From JAISST01 sp050434145 (GTDB lineage Bacteria; Fusobacteriota; Fusobacteriia; Fusobacteriales; Fusobacteriaceae): a stretch of DNA of 37,154 nt. Shown here one piece after another: positions 8,566-17,533 of the stretch. The position numbers and the translations under genes are program-made. Each line of letters begins with the position of its first letter. Within the stretch, counting starts at the first letter, position 1. The notes under the pieces are model-generated. The model saw only the letters and a list, made by a program, of their open reading frames with translations, searched no databases and was not told the DNA's origin. The DNA is taken from positions 1-37,154 of the forward strand of contig NZ_JBNPVX010000029.1 in NCBI RefSeq assembly GCF_050434145.1. The letters run 5' to 3'.

Positions 8566-9774
8566 CTATTTTAGCCTATTTCTTTTATTAGAATTCATAT
8601 TTACTACTATTCCCATGGAAGCAAAAATAGTTACCAGTGATGTTCCTCCATAGCTAAGTATAGGCATTGGCACACCAAAAACTGGTACTAATCCCAAGGC
8701 AACATACATATTTATTAACATCTGAGTGATTATAAAACCACCAATTCCTATGGCTAAATATTTTCCAAAATTATCTTCACATTCTACTGCTGTACTTCGA
8801 ATGATACTAAATAGCAAACAAAATCCTATTATCAAAACAATCATTCCTGCAAATCCAAACTCTTCACCAAATGTTGCTAATATAAAATCTGTACGTATTT
8901 CAGGAAGATAGCTATATTTCTGCGTCCCATTAGCAAAACCTTGTCCAATACTTCCTCCATTCCCGAAAGCCATTATAGACTGACCTACTTGGTAACCAAT
9001 ATTATCATCATATTCATTATTCAATATGCCAGTAAGAAATGCCCAAATACGTTTCCATTTGTAGCTAGTCATCGCCTCATACCCAGCTGTGTGCACATAC
9101 ACTAATATACTAAATCCAATAGCCATTGCTGATGTTGTCACAAATACTATTTTTGACATATCAATCTTAGAACAAAATAAAATAAACAAAAAAATTACAA
9201 AATAATGTATTGTTGTCCCCAAATCATTTTGCATTATTATTAAGACAGAAAAAGTTGCCAAAATAGGAAACACAGTCAGGACAACTCCCATATTTGTAAT
9301 TTTCTTTTCATCACAACTGCTTAGCAAATGAGCTATGATTATTATGAATGGCAATTTTATCATTTCAGAAGGTTGAATACTAACAGCAGGAAGTCTTATC
9401 CAACCAGTGGATCCATTTATCGTTGGGATAACTGATGGCCAAACTTTAGCGCCTATTAAAATAAACAATAATAGTGCAAGAGAGCCGATAAGGACAAATC
9501 TACTCCAACTATTTTTATGATAATTTCTGTAATCAATAACACAAAAGGCACAGAAAATACCAAAGGAAAAAAGTAAATAAAAAGTATGATTCCTTACTGT
9601 AGGATTAAATGCTGTAGATGTATAATATAAGCATGTGCTAAACATATTAACAATACTAATCACCAGCAAAGAAATTAAAATAATTAATATTGATCTATTT
9701 CTTTTTTTTTTTCGTCCTAGACTATTTGCATTGGAATATATGGAATTTTCTTTGACATTTACAGCTGTACTCAT
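8566..9774 (-). CDS. SEDS-family peptidoglycan glycosyltransferase (FtsW/RodA/SpoVE)
   Basis: 402 aa with about ten membrane segments. SEDS proteins polymerise lipid II into glycan strands with a partner class B PBP, for division (FtsW) or elongation (RodA). Seen here: GSTGWIRLP and SIQPSEMIKL, the loop GYQVGQSIMAFGNGG, LPEIRTDFILA with the conserved acidic residue, and the C-terminal PILSYGGTS. The PVFGVPMP and GIVV flanks of the last motif lean towards RodA, while the neighbouring sepF would suit a division role, so I do not choose. The start at 9774 has GGAGG 5 nt upstream. No PBP gene is adjacent. Confidence 0.92.
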   Translation of the reverse strand: MSTAVNVKENSIYSNANSLGRKKKRNRSILIILISLLVISIVNMFSTCLYYTSTAFNPTVRNHTFYLLFSFGIFCAFCVIDYRNYHKNSWSRFVLIGSLALLLFILIGAKVWPSVIPTINGSTGWIRLPAVSIQPSEMIKLPFIIIIAHLLSSCDEKKITNMGVVLTVFPILATFSVLIIMQNDLGTTIHYFVIFLFILFCSKIDMSKIVFVTTSAMAIGFSILVYVHTAGYEAMTSYKWKRIWAFLTGILNNEYDDNIGYQVGQSIMAFGNGGSIGQGFANGTQKYSYLPEIRTDFILATFGEEFGFAGMIVLIIGFCLLFSIIRSTAVECEDNFGKYLAIGIGGFIITQMLINMYVALGLVPVFGVPMPILSYGGTSLVTIFASMGIVVNMNSNKRNRLK

Positions 9775-9782
9775 TTATCCTC

Positions 9783-9819
9783 CAAAACAAAAAATAAAAA
9801 AATTGTTTCTAACAGAAAC
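9783..9819 (-). terminator. Terminator-like hairpin between sepF and the SEDS gene
   Basis: On the minus strand GTTTCT, loop GTT, AGAAAC (9819-9805) is followed by a T-rich tract (9804-9783). It is a perfect but short 6-bp stem. It would stop or attenuate transcription between the two genes. No clear separate promoter for the SEDS gene was seen, so partial readthrough is likely. Confidence 0.55.
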
Positions 9820-9845
9820 CCAAAATTTAATAATTTATATTAAAA

Positions 9846-10118
9846 TTAGTAGCTTGGCTTTATTTCTGGTTCTTCATCTGTCATAGAAATAGTAGAATGC
9901 TCTATTCCTTCTGGTATTGTGCAATAAACTTTATCTGCAGGATTCACTATAAGCCCTTCCTGCATAAATACAGCACCACTTATATAAAGCATAATCCTTC
10001 TAGCTACCACTGAATCCAAATCACTAAGATTAATATGCACGATCTTTTCTTCTTTTATATTATCTACACACTTTTCACAATCTTCCATTCTTGTAGGTTT
10101 TATAAAAACTATCTCCAT
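9846..10118 (-). CDS. sepF: Cell division protein SepF
   Basis: 90 aa, covering only the SepF (DUF552) core. In SepF-bearing bacteria this protein binds the FtsZ C-terminus and tethers or bundles FtsZ filaments at the membrane. Visible family features are VFIKPTRMEDCEKCVDNI, KIVHINLSDLDSVVARRI, then the invariant-like YISGAVFMQEG and DKVYCTIPEG. It lacks the N-terminal amphipathic membrane-targeting helix and linker found in B. subtilis SepF (about 150 aa), so membrane attachment is unexplained. The start has GGGGGT about 6 nt upstream. It lies 92 nt after the interrupted nrnA. Confidence 0.87.
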   Translation of the reverse strand: MEIVFIKPTRMEDCEKCVDNIKEEKIVHINLSDLDSVVARRIMLYISGAVFMQEGLIVNPADKVYCTIPEGIEHSTISMTDEEPEIKPSY

Positions 10119-10210
10119 TTTATACCCCCATTAATATTTCTCTACATACAGAATACTATTTTATTCAATTTTTTTCAACTATTTTTTTTATATTTTATCA
10201 ATTTTTTTTA

Positions 10211-11167
10211 TTATTTTTTTAAGAATTTTAATATTTTATCTAAAATCTCTTTTTCTGTTAATCCAGATGTAAAACCAGCTGCCATTTTATGACCACCACC
10301 ACCAAATGTCATTGCTATTTCATTCACATCAATTACTTTTTTACTTCGTAAACTTCCTTTCTTTAGACCATTTTCTTCCTCTCTCAGAAAAAAAGAAACT
10401 TCAGCCATATTGTAGTCAATAAGCCTTTCTACTATACTTTCTGTATCTTCTTTTTTTCCACCATATTTTTCCATTTCTTCATGAGACAAATAGAAATATG
10501 CTAACTTTTCCTTTTCAAAAAACTCCATTCTATACAGTGAAGCACCTATAAGTTTTATTGCTGCATAGCTCTTATTTTCCATAAATTCTCTTACAACTTT
10601 TGAATTATTCACTCCACATTCTATTAAATCACCAGCCATTAGAAAAGTCTCTTTAGTGCAATTAGAATGCTTAAAATTACCTGTATCATTTACGAGACCT
10701 GTGTATAAACATTCTCCTATATCATGATCCAAAGGAATTTTATTATAGCACATAAAATTATATATTATTTCGCTTGTAGAAGAGATTGGATTAATGTAAT
10801 TAATATTACCATAACCTGGATTACTTATATGATGATCAATATTTATTATAAATGTATTTTTAGCCAATTCTCCAATGCTTCCTGTACGCATAAGTGACGC
10901 ACTATCCACAAATATCAACAAATCATATATATAATTTTCTCTTTCATCATATTTTTCTATAAAATTTGTTTTTTTTTAAAAATTCACTGTTTGTGGGTAG
11001 TTATCTTGTAAAATAAATCTAATATTCTTATTTATAAAAGTTTTTTTTAAGGCTAATAATAACCCTAACCCTGAGCCAATTGCATCACCATCTGGATTCA
11101 CATGTGAAGTAATAATAATGTTCTGACTTTCCTTTATTTTTTCAAATATCTCTTTAAATATTTCCAT
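10211..11167 (-). pseudogene. nrnA: DHH/DHHA1 phosphoesterase (NrnA-like) with an in-frame stop
   Basis: The full frame is 318 codons from ATG 11167 (GGAG about 8 nt upstream), the usual NrnA length, but codon 64 is TAA (10978-10976). Before it are the N-terminal SHVNPDGDAIGS metal motif; after it, in the same frame, are VDSAS (D88), IDHH (111-113) and the DHHA1 motif FGGGGHKMAAGF. NrnA proteins degrade nanoRNA and dephosphorylate pAp. The codons on both sides still read as family sequence (VNF-stop-KKTNFIEKYD), and TTA (Leu) in place of TAA would restore the gene. The stop lies in T5A9, so either a recent nonsense mutation or a base-call error is possible. A restart downstream would lack the first catalytic motif. 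Confidence 0.82.
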
Positions 11168-11189
11168 TTTTCTTCTCCTGAGTAAAGTA

Positions 11190-13160
11190 TTATTCATCCT
11201 CTTTTATATATTTTCTTTCTTCTGCTGTTAGCCTTCCTAACCCTTCTTTGTACAGCTTGTTAGGATCATGACCTAACATCATAGCCATTACATTCATTAC
11301 TGCAATTTCAGCCATTGCAGCTGCATTTCTTCCTGATGAAATATATAATACAATTTTTTTTATTTTTCTTTCCAATATTTCTTCTGTAGATTGTTCATAA
11401 TTTATAGCAGTAAGATAATCATCATTTTCTTGTTCTTTTAATTCAATTATCAAATCCAATCTTTTAAAAATCCTTACAGCTCTTAATCCATAAAGAGCTT
11501 TGATATCTATTATCCCCAATCCCCTTATTTCCATAAAATAAGGAAGAGTTGAAGCTTTTCCAATAATATTATTATTTGTATCTTTAGAAAATTTTACAAG
11601 ATCGTCTGCAATTAGTCTATGTCCTCTATGTATCAATTCCAAAGCTGTTTCACTTTTACCAATACCACTTTTTCCAGTTATCAGCACACCAAATCCGTAG
11701 ACTTCAACAAAAACTCCATGCATTGATGTAGTAGGTGAAAAATACGTTTCTAGATAACCATTAAAATTGGCTACCAATTGAGATGATTTTCTATAAGGGC
11801 TTCTGCATAATATCAAATTATTTTTTCTCACTAATTCTAAAAAGTAATCAGGAACATTGGCATCCACTGTCAATAACAAAAGTGGAAACCTAAATTTAAA
11901 ATATTTATCCAAGTTCTCTTTTCTTTTTTCATCAGTCAATTTATTAAGATAGGTAAATTCATCATTAGAAAATATTTGTATAGATTTACTTTCTTCTATA
12001 TTTTCTTCATACATTTGTGTAAAGCCAGATAAAGAAAGGATTGGCCTATTGATAGTTGTATTAGTAACAAATGTCTTATCCAATAATTCTTCACCTTCTA
12101 ACACTTTCAGAGCAAATTCACTTTTCAAAACCTTCACAGGAAGTCCCTTTTTCATCAGATCTCCTTTATATTTTTTATTTTCTTCTATTATTCTTTTAGA
12201 TTCTTTCACAAAATATTCTGCAGAACTTTCTCCCATTTTTTTTAGTCTAGTATTTACTGCTGCAGTCTCTAATATAACTGCCAAATTTCTTCCACGTCTT
12301 ACTGGAAGTACTAGTCTTGGTATTTTTTCTCCAAGAATTTCTTCATATTCTTCATCAATTCCCAATCTATCATAAAATTTCTTATCATTCCATTCTTCTA
12401 GTTCGACCATGATATCAATTTTTTTACTATTTCTAGTAGCTTTTATCCCAAATTGTGTAGTTATATCAATTTTTGCCTTATCTTTTTTATTTAAAATAAA
12501 AAAATGGCTATCTGTTAGACTTTTATCAAGCCTATTATAACCTTCAAGTTCATTTTCTGCCAACCTTTTCACTATAATATTATCATCTGTAATTAATCTA
12601 TGACCTCGTTCTATTAATTCTAATGTAACTCCTATCTTAGCCTGCTCATAGCCTGTTATCAAGACTCCTATTCCATATATCTCCAAAAACATATAGTCCT
12701 GTAACATTACTTCTTCTGCAAGATTTTCCAAAAGAAAATGCTTCACAACCCTTATTGTCTCACTTATTTTCATATTACTTTTTAGAATATTCTTTTTATG
12801 TTTTTTACCAAAATTTACAATCTCATTGCAAATATTCCCATAAGAATTATTTTTTTCCATGGCTATTATTAATAGCGGAAAATCGCAGTTAAAATACCTA
12901 TTTATTATAGATTTTCTTGGGTTCTCTTCTAATGAATTTAAATACAAAAACTCTTTTTCACCACAAATATGAACAGCATTTCTCATATCATCATGATAAT
13001 AATCAAAAATTCCCACCAATTCGTATCCTATTTGATATATACTAGGTTTATTTATCTCCTTATTCAAATCTCCATCAGATAATAAGTTAAATTTGAGAAT
13101 TTTCATTAGATCCATTACTCTAATAATTTTTTGAGATTTATGTACTGGCATTAATTTCAT
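11190..13160 (-). CDS. hprK: HPr kinase/phosphorylase, tandem duplicated with a degenerate first copy
   Basis: 656 aa, about twice the usual 310. HprK phosphorylates HPr on serine and reverses this, controlling PTS uptake and carbon regulation. The second copy (about 330-656) looks active: MHGVFVEVYG with H481, Walker A GKSGIGKS (496-503), IADD (D519, D520) and signature EIRGLGIIDI (544-553). The first copy (about 1-320) aligns throughout, including the N-terminal domain, but Walker A is GYEQAKIG (170-177), the P-loop Lys is Ile176, the His is Asp155 and the RGLG signature is lost; D193/D194 remain. The start overlaps the stop of the small gene upstream (ATGA). The first copy is probably a regulatory pseudokinase; that part is inferred. 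Confidence 0.92.
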   Translation of the reverse strand: MKLMPVHKSQKIIRVMDLMKILKFNLLSDGDLNKEINKPSIYQIGYELVGIFDYYHDDMRNAVHICGEKEFLYLNSLEENPRKSIINRYFNCDFPLLIIAMEKNNSYGNICNEIVNFGKKHKKNILKSNMKISETIRVVKHFLLENLAEEVMLQDYMFLEIYGIGVLITGYEQAKIGVTLELIERGHRLITDDNIIVKRLAENELEGYNRLDKSLTDSHFFILNKKDKAKIDITTQFGIKATRNSKKIDIMVELEEWNDKKFYDRLGIDEEYEEILGEKIPRLVLPVRRGRNLAVILETAAVNTRLKKMGESSAEYFVKESKRIIEENKKYKGDLMKKGLPVKVLKSEFALKVLEGEELLDKTFVTNTTINRPILSLSGFTQMYEENIEESKSIQIFSNDEFTYLNKLTDEKRKENLDKYFKFRFPLLLLTVDANVPDYFLELVRKNNLILCRSPYRKSSQLVANFNGYLETYFSPTTSMHGVFVEVYGFGVLITGKSGIGKSETALELIHRGHRLIADDLVKFSKDTNNNIIGKASTLPYFMEIRGLGIIDIKALYGLRAVRIFKRLDLIIELKEQENDDYLTAINYEQSTEEILERKIKKIVLYISSGRNAAAMAEIAVMNVMAMMLGHDPNKLYKEGLGRLTAEERKYIKEDE

Positions 13161-13495
13161 TCATTCCTCTCCCCAGTAGATATCTTATTTTGTGATACTA
13201 CAGTAGTTAGTTTCAAATTTTCTTCATATTTTGCATAGTATTCATTGATATATTCCATATCATTAAAGAAATCTTTTTTTCTAATTGAAGATGAAAATTT
13301 TTCTCCAATTTCATTGTTAAAATTATTTTGTTTATGATAAATCTCTTCTTCTCTCCTAGAATAACCATTATATAAAAAAATTTCAAAAAGAAAAAAAGCA
13401 ATAACAATCATGACTTTAACAAATGTAAAAACATGATTTTTCTGAGAATTTTTTTTGGAAGGGTTTTTCTTATTACTTGTACAATCTTTTCCCAT
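13157..13495 (-). CDS. Small single-pass membrane protein of unknown function
   Basis: 112 aa from the ATG at 13495, with AAGGAG 7 nt upstream; that site lies inside folC, so the gene overlaps the folC 3' end by 23 nt. Layout: a short basic, Ser/Asn/Lys-rich cytoplasmic segment (about 1-21), one membrane helix (about 24-42; FVKVMIVIAFFLFEIFLY), then about 70 hydrophilic residues rich in Glu, Lys, Asn and Tyr. No family was recognised. The topology resembles FtsB/DivIC or FtsL-type proteins, but the leucine heptads of those are not evident, so I do not assign one. Its stop overlaps the hprK start, implying coupled translation with folC and hprK. Confidence 0.75.
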   Translation of the reverse strand: MGKDCTSNKKNPSKKNSQKNHVFTFVKVMIVIAFFLFEIFLYNGYSRREEEIYHKQNNFNNEIGEKFSSSIRKKDFFNDMEYINEYYAKYEENLKLTTVVSQNKISTGERNE

Positions 13496-14798
13496 GACTA
13501 GCTCCTTTTTCTTCAGCAAATATTTTTTCCTTAAATAATCCTAGCAAATAAAATGATCCGCAGATTAATATAACTTTACTTTTATAAGAAAGTGCCAAAT
13601 TATATGCATTGATGATATTATTTTCAACTTCTACTTTTTCTTCATTTATATCCCTTTTATTCTTAACTATTTCTAATAATTCATTGCCAGTAAGACCTCG
13701 TGGATTATTTGGTATTGATGTTATGATTATTTTATTACTTAGCTTTTCTAATTCTCCTATGATTTTACTCACATCTTTGTCCTTTAGACTTGAAGTAATG
13801 ACAACTATTTCTTCAGCACTATAACCTTTTTTCAATGTATTTACTAGTGTCTGTATTCCATTCAGATTATGTGCACCATCAAGTATTAACATTTGATTGT
13901 CTTTGTTCATTTTCTCGAACCTGCACTGCCAAACTACATTAGTTACAGCTTCTTTTATTGTCTCTTTATCTATTCCTAATAACAAAGCTGCTTCATATGC
14001 ACATAGAAAATTATTTACCTGATAATCTCCAAATAATGAAAGTATATATTCTTCATCACCAATAAAAACCTTAGTTAGAAATTTATCAAAATCTAAACTA
14101 TAATTGATACTTTTATACTTTTCAACTACATTGATTAATTCACTATTTTTTGTTCTTCCTTCATTTATAGCTTTCAAAAAATCTTTATTGTCAGAACCTA
14201 CTATTATATTTTGACAATTTTTTATTATACCAGCTTTTTCTTTAGCAATATCATATATTGTATTCCCAAGATATTCTGTGTGTTCCATATCTACATTAGT
14301 TATCACTGAAATACTAGCATTAGTAACATTTGTTGCATCAAACCTACCACCTAGACCAGTCTCAAGTATAACATAATCTAATTTTTTATCTGAAAAATAT
14401 TGAAACATCATTGCTGTAGTAACTTCAAAAAATGTTGGTTTAACATTTATTTTCTCTATTGCTTTTTTTATTAGATTATAATAAAAAGCTATCTCCTCAT
14501 CATTTATATCATATCCATTAGCTCTTATTCTCTCATTAAATCTAAGAATATGTGGTGATGTATACTTACCAACTTTATAACCATTCTTCAATAAAATTGT
14601 TTCCAATATGGTACTTGTTGATCCTTTTCCATTTGTTCCTGCTATATGTATTACTTTATAATTTTCTTGAGGATTTCCCAATTGATTACATATATTTTTT
14701 ATATTTTCAAGACCTAGCTTTATTCCATGCATTGAATAAGAATATAATTCTTCTAAAAGCATATTGATATTTAGTAACTTTTCATCTTTCCCATTCAT
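13473..14798 (-). CDS. folC: Bifunctional folylpolyglutamate/dihydrofolate synthase
   Basis: 441 aa, a Mur-ligase-family enzyme that adds glutamate to dihydropteroate and to folates in the cytosol. The N-terminal KLGLENIKNICNQLGNPQ leads to the P-loop GTNGKGST (54-61) and YTSPHILRFNERI. The central DYVILETGLGGRFDATN holds the Mg/ATP-site acids, VDMEHTEYLG follows, and ILDGAHN lies in the C-terminal domain. The ATG at 14798 has only a weak Shine-Dalgarno; Met13 is a possible alternative that would give 429 aa. It follows mtnN by 24 nt and overlaps the next gene, so all three are probably on one transcript. Confidence 0.95.
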   Translation of the reverse strand: MNGKDEKLLNINMLLEELYSYSMHGIKLGLENIKNICNQLGNPQENYKVIHIAGTNGKGSTSTILETILLKNGYKVGKYTSPHILRFNERIRANGYDINDEEIAFYYNLIKKAIEKINVKPTFFEVTTAMMFQYFSDKKLDYVILETGLGGRFDATNVTNASISVITNVDMEHTEYLGNTIYDIAKEKAGIIKNCQNIIVGSDNKDFLKAINEGRTKNSELINVVEKYKSINYSLDFDKFLTKVFIGDEEYILSLFGDYQVNNFLCAYEAALLLGIDKETIKEAVTNVVWQCRFEKMNKDNQMLILDGAHNLNGIQTLVNTLKKGYSAEEIVVITSSLKDKDVSKIIGELEKLSNKIIITSIPNNPRGLTGNELLEIVKNKRDINEEKVEVENNIINAYNLALSYKSKVILICGSFYLLGLFKEKIFAEEKGASHGKRLYK

Positions 14799-14822
14799 GA
14801 TACAATCACTTTCCCAAATAAT

Positions 14823-15515
14823 TTATATTTTTTCTATCATCTTTATTATCAATAACTTAGATTTTTTTGCAGCTATTTTGCAAAATTCCTTAAAATCAAC
14901 TTTTGCATCACTATTAGCTTTATCAGATATAGACCTAATGACAAGATATGGTACTTTCAACACTGTACAAACATGTGCAACAGCTGCTCCCTCCATTTCT
15001 GTACAATATGCTCCAAATTCTTTAAAGAGCCATTCTATCTTTCTTTCACTAGCTACAAACTGATCTCCACTTACTATTGGTCCTTTCCAAATTTTATTAT
15101 CCTCAAAGTTCTCGTTGGCAACACAATAAGCAAGTTCAATTAAATCTCTATCACAATAAAATTTTGAGTCTCCCATCTTGGGTATTATCCCTGGTTTGTA
15201 ACCAAATGCAGTCACATCATAATCGTGCTCCATTAAGTATGTACCTATGACAATATCTCCTATATCTACTGTATTGGACACACCTCCAGCTACACCAGTA
15301 AAAAATACTTTTTGAGCTCCAAACACACTCACCAAAAGTGTAGTACAAACACTAGCATTTACTTTTCCAATACCACATTCTACCAAAACAATTGCTTTAC
15401 TATTTATCTTTCCTTTGTAAAAAATAAAATTTCCAATATTAACTTCTTCAATATCGACTATTGACTCCTTTATTTCATTTATTTCTTCTTCCATTGCACC
15501 TATTATTCCAAGCAT
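14823..15515 (-). CDS. mtnN: 5'-methylthioadenosine/S-adenosylhomocysteine nucleosidase
   Basis: 230 aa, normal length. It cleaves the N-glycosidic bond of MTA, SAH and 5'-deoxyadenosine, removing inhibitory SAM by-products. The N-terminal GIIGAMEEEI supplies the catalytic Glu11, TGVAGG is the phosphorylase-fold loop, MEGAAVAHVC carries ribose-binding Glu175, and SISDKA carries the general acid Asp198. The start has GAGGGAG 6 nt upstream. It is the first gene of the long minus-strand run and has its own strong promoter. No luxS lies next to it. Confidence 0.96.
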   Translation of the reverse strand: MLGIIGAMEEEINEIKESIVDIEEVNIGNFIFYKGKINSKAIVLVECGIGKVNASVCTTLLVSVFGAQKVFFTGVAGGVSNTVDIGDIVIGTYLMEHDYDVTAFGYKPGIIPKMGDSKFYCDRDLIELAYCVANENFEDNKIWKGPIVSGDQFVASERKIEWLFKEFGAYCTEMEGAAVAHVCTVLKVPYLVIRSISDKANSDAKVDFKEFCKIAAKKSKLLIIKMIEKI

Positions 15516-15555
15516 ATGATACTCCCTCTTTTCAAAAACATGTTCATATCACCTG

Positions 15556-15584
15556 ATTATATCATGGATAATGCTTTAATGCAA
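15556..15584 (-). promoter_or_regulatory. Predicted promoter of the mtnN-folC-hprK run
   Basis: TTGCAT (15584-15579) and a perfect TATAAT (15561-15556) are spaced exactly 17 bp on the minus strand. The start site would lie about 35 nt before mtnN. The same TTGCAT -35 variant occurs in the HU and slyD promoters of this window. Confidence 0.7.
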
Positions 15585-15704
15585 TAAATAATATTTGTTA
15601 GTAAGAAAATTATTATAAAAAAATACGTATCTCTTTCAAAAAGTCACTTAATTTTTGATTTTTTGAACCATCATATAATATATATATATTAGTTATATAA
15701 TTAA

Positions 15705-15751
15705 TATATAAAAACTGCTTTTTAAGTTTTTAAACACTTTTAAAGCAGTTT
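15705..15751 (-). terminator. Terminator after tpsB
   Basis: An imperfect 16-bp stem pairs 15712-15727 with 15736-15751 (outer AAACTGCTTT/AAAGCAGTTT perfect, mismatches inside), with an 8-nt loop. On the minus strand it is followed by TTTTTATATATT. It sits about 30 nt past the tpsB stop. Confidence 0.75.
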
Positions 15752-15782
15752 GTATAATATAAATTTATTTTTTATTATCATT

Positions 15783-17483
15783 TTAAAATCTTATAGAGGA
15801 CGAAAAATAAATTACATGGTCGTCTTTTTCAATATTTCCTGGCGCTGACATAGCTTTTGAAAATGTACATGACAGCTCAACGTTTTTATATGTACCTCTT
15901 ATTCCAATGGCAATTCCAGATATCTCTGAAGATTTTTCTCTATAATTAGTTTCTTTATATTTATTCTTTACTCTTCCAAAATCTATTCCCACAAAAGGCT
16001 CAATATGATCAAATTTATAACTTATTTCATTTCTTACATAAAACCCTTTGTCCCCCATTATAGAATTATCTTTGAATCCTCTCACTGTGACATCATCACC
16101 AATTGTTAGCTTTTCTGATGGATACAAAATGTCATTGGTATATTGGGCAAATACTGATAATCTATACATGAATCTACTTTTACTCATTATCGCAAATGGT
16201 TTATGAAAATTCAAATCTACTGTATATTTGTCAAATTCAACCTCTGGAGAATAATCATCATGAAGCTTTTTATCTGCACCAAGTATTGTTAGACCATGAT
16301 AATAATTTATGTCACCATAAAAGAACCCATCCAACAATCGCCTTTGGATATTAAAATTAAGGTTTAGAACTGTCAATTGACGAGAACTTGATTCTAGTTT
16401 GATATTTTCTATATAATTTCTGGTTTTTTTAGTAGTAATAATACCACCTAAAGTATATTTTCCTTTCTCATCCCTATAAATAACCCTTTGCAAACCAATA
16501 CTATGATTTAAAGAATCTCCACTAAAATCAAAAGAACTACTATAAGCCTTGACTCTTGTATTATATTCTGACTGATCTCTATTGATAAATAATTCCCAAT
16601 ATCCAATAGGTACCCTGTACTTAAAGAAAAAGCTCTCATTATTTCTACCATTTTTTCTTTTCCACAATTTTCTTTGATAGATACCTGTAAAAGAATCATT
16701 TAATCCTAATATATCTTCAAAAGTCAGGAAAAATCTTCCTTTATATTCACCAGTATATTTTTGACCATAATTGTTGTAACCAAAACCACCAGAAATTCTT
16801 GTGCTCTTTTCATTTATAATATCTATCCTACTCATTCCAATTTCTCGACCTGGATTAACATTTATGATAGCTTTATTTGACTTTATAGAGTTCAAATTAT
16901 CCATTGCCTGATCCAAATCAGAGATATTAATAATATCTCCCCTAGCAATAGGTAAAGTTGCCCATATTTTACCCTTGTCTCTCCAGTTTGTATTTACACC
17001 ATTTATTGTAATCTCTTCAATATGCCCATGTAATATTACAAAAACTATTCTTCCATTCACTAGATCACTGTTTTCCATATCTATTTTTACTCTAGTTGTT
17101 ACATAACCTTTATCCAAATAAAGATTTTCCAATTCTTTTAAACAATTGAGAGTATTTTTTCCACCATATTTTCCAATATATTTTCGTTTTAATTTTTCAA
17201 CTTCGGAATAATTAAGGATTTCATTGCCTTTTATAATGATATTCCGTATTTGACTTCCTTTTTCTTCATGAATATTTTCAATTTTATTTAGAGGATATGA
17301 TGTAAAAGATCCAGGTTTTTCCTGAATATCTCTTATTTCATTTTCTGCTTGCCTTTTTTTCTCTTGATTTATATCAATTTGATTCCCTGCTATGGTATTT
17401 AAACCAATGCTGTATGCAATCACAGAAAAATTTAGATTCAAAAAAACAACAAACAAAGTAATTACATTACTTTTAAATTTCAT
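15783..17483 (-). CDS. ShlB/FhaC/HecB-type two-partner secretion transporter (TpsB)
   Basis: 566 aa outer-membrane protein of the Omp85/TpsB superfamily, which exports one large TpsA partner. Residues 1-24 look like a signal peptide. After a helical linker, POTRA 1 starts near residue 79 (IRNIIIKGNEIL, NLYLDKGYVTTRVKI) and POTRA 2 near 155 (IEEITINGVN). The remaining 340 residues alternate as a beta-barrel with the signature VRGF (467-470) and end in SSSIRF, a typical C-terminal aromatic strand. No TpsA (haemagglutination-domain adhesin/haemolysin) is adjacent; both neighbours are unrelated, so the partner must be elsewhere. The start has GAGG 7 nt upstream. It is probably monocistronic. Confidence 0.9.
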   Translation of the reverse strand: MKFKSNVITLFVVFLNLNFSVIAYSIGLNTIAGNQIDINQEKKRQAENEIRDIQEKPGSFTSYPLNKIENIHEEKGSQIRNIIIKGNEILNYSEVEKLKRKYIGKYGGKNTLNCLKELENLYLDKGYVTTRVKIDMENSDLVNGRIVFVILHGHIEEITINGVNTNWRDKGKIWATLPIARGDIINISDLDQAMDNLNSIKSNKAIINVNPGREIGMSRIDIINEKSTRISGGFGYNNYGQKYTGEYKGRFFLTFEDILGLNDSFTGIYQRKLWKRKNGRNNESFFFKYRVPIGYWELFINRDQSEYNTRVKAYSSSFDFSGDSLNHSIGLQRVIYRDEKGKYTLGGIITTKKTRNYIENIKLESSSRQLTVLNLNFNIQRRLLDGFFYGDINYYHGLTILGADKKLHDDYSPEVEFDKYTVDLNFHKPFAIMSKSRFMYRLSVFAQYTNDILYPSEKLTIGDDVTVRGFKDNSIMGDKGFYVRNEISYKFDHIEPFVGIDFGRVKNKYKETNYREKSSEISGIAIGIRGTYKNVELSCTFSKAMSAPGNIEKDDHVIYFSSSIRF

Positions 17484-17533
17484 ATATATACCTCAATCAT
17501 TTTTCATCTTTTTTCTACCACTTTTATATGTAA

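Noticed and set aside
10921..10976. Frameshift in nrnA
   Set aside because: The two parts are in the same reading frame (the distance between their ends is a multiple of three). The break is a single in-frame TAA, so it is listed as a nonsense change.
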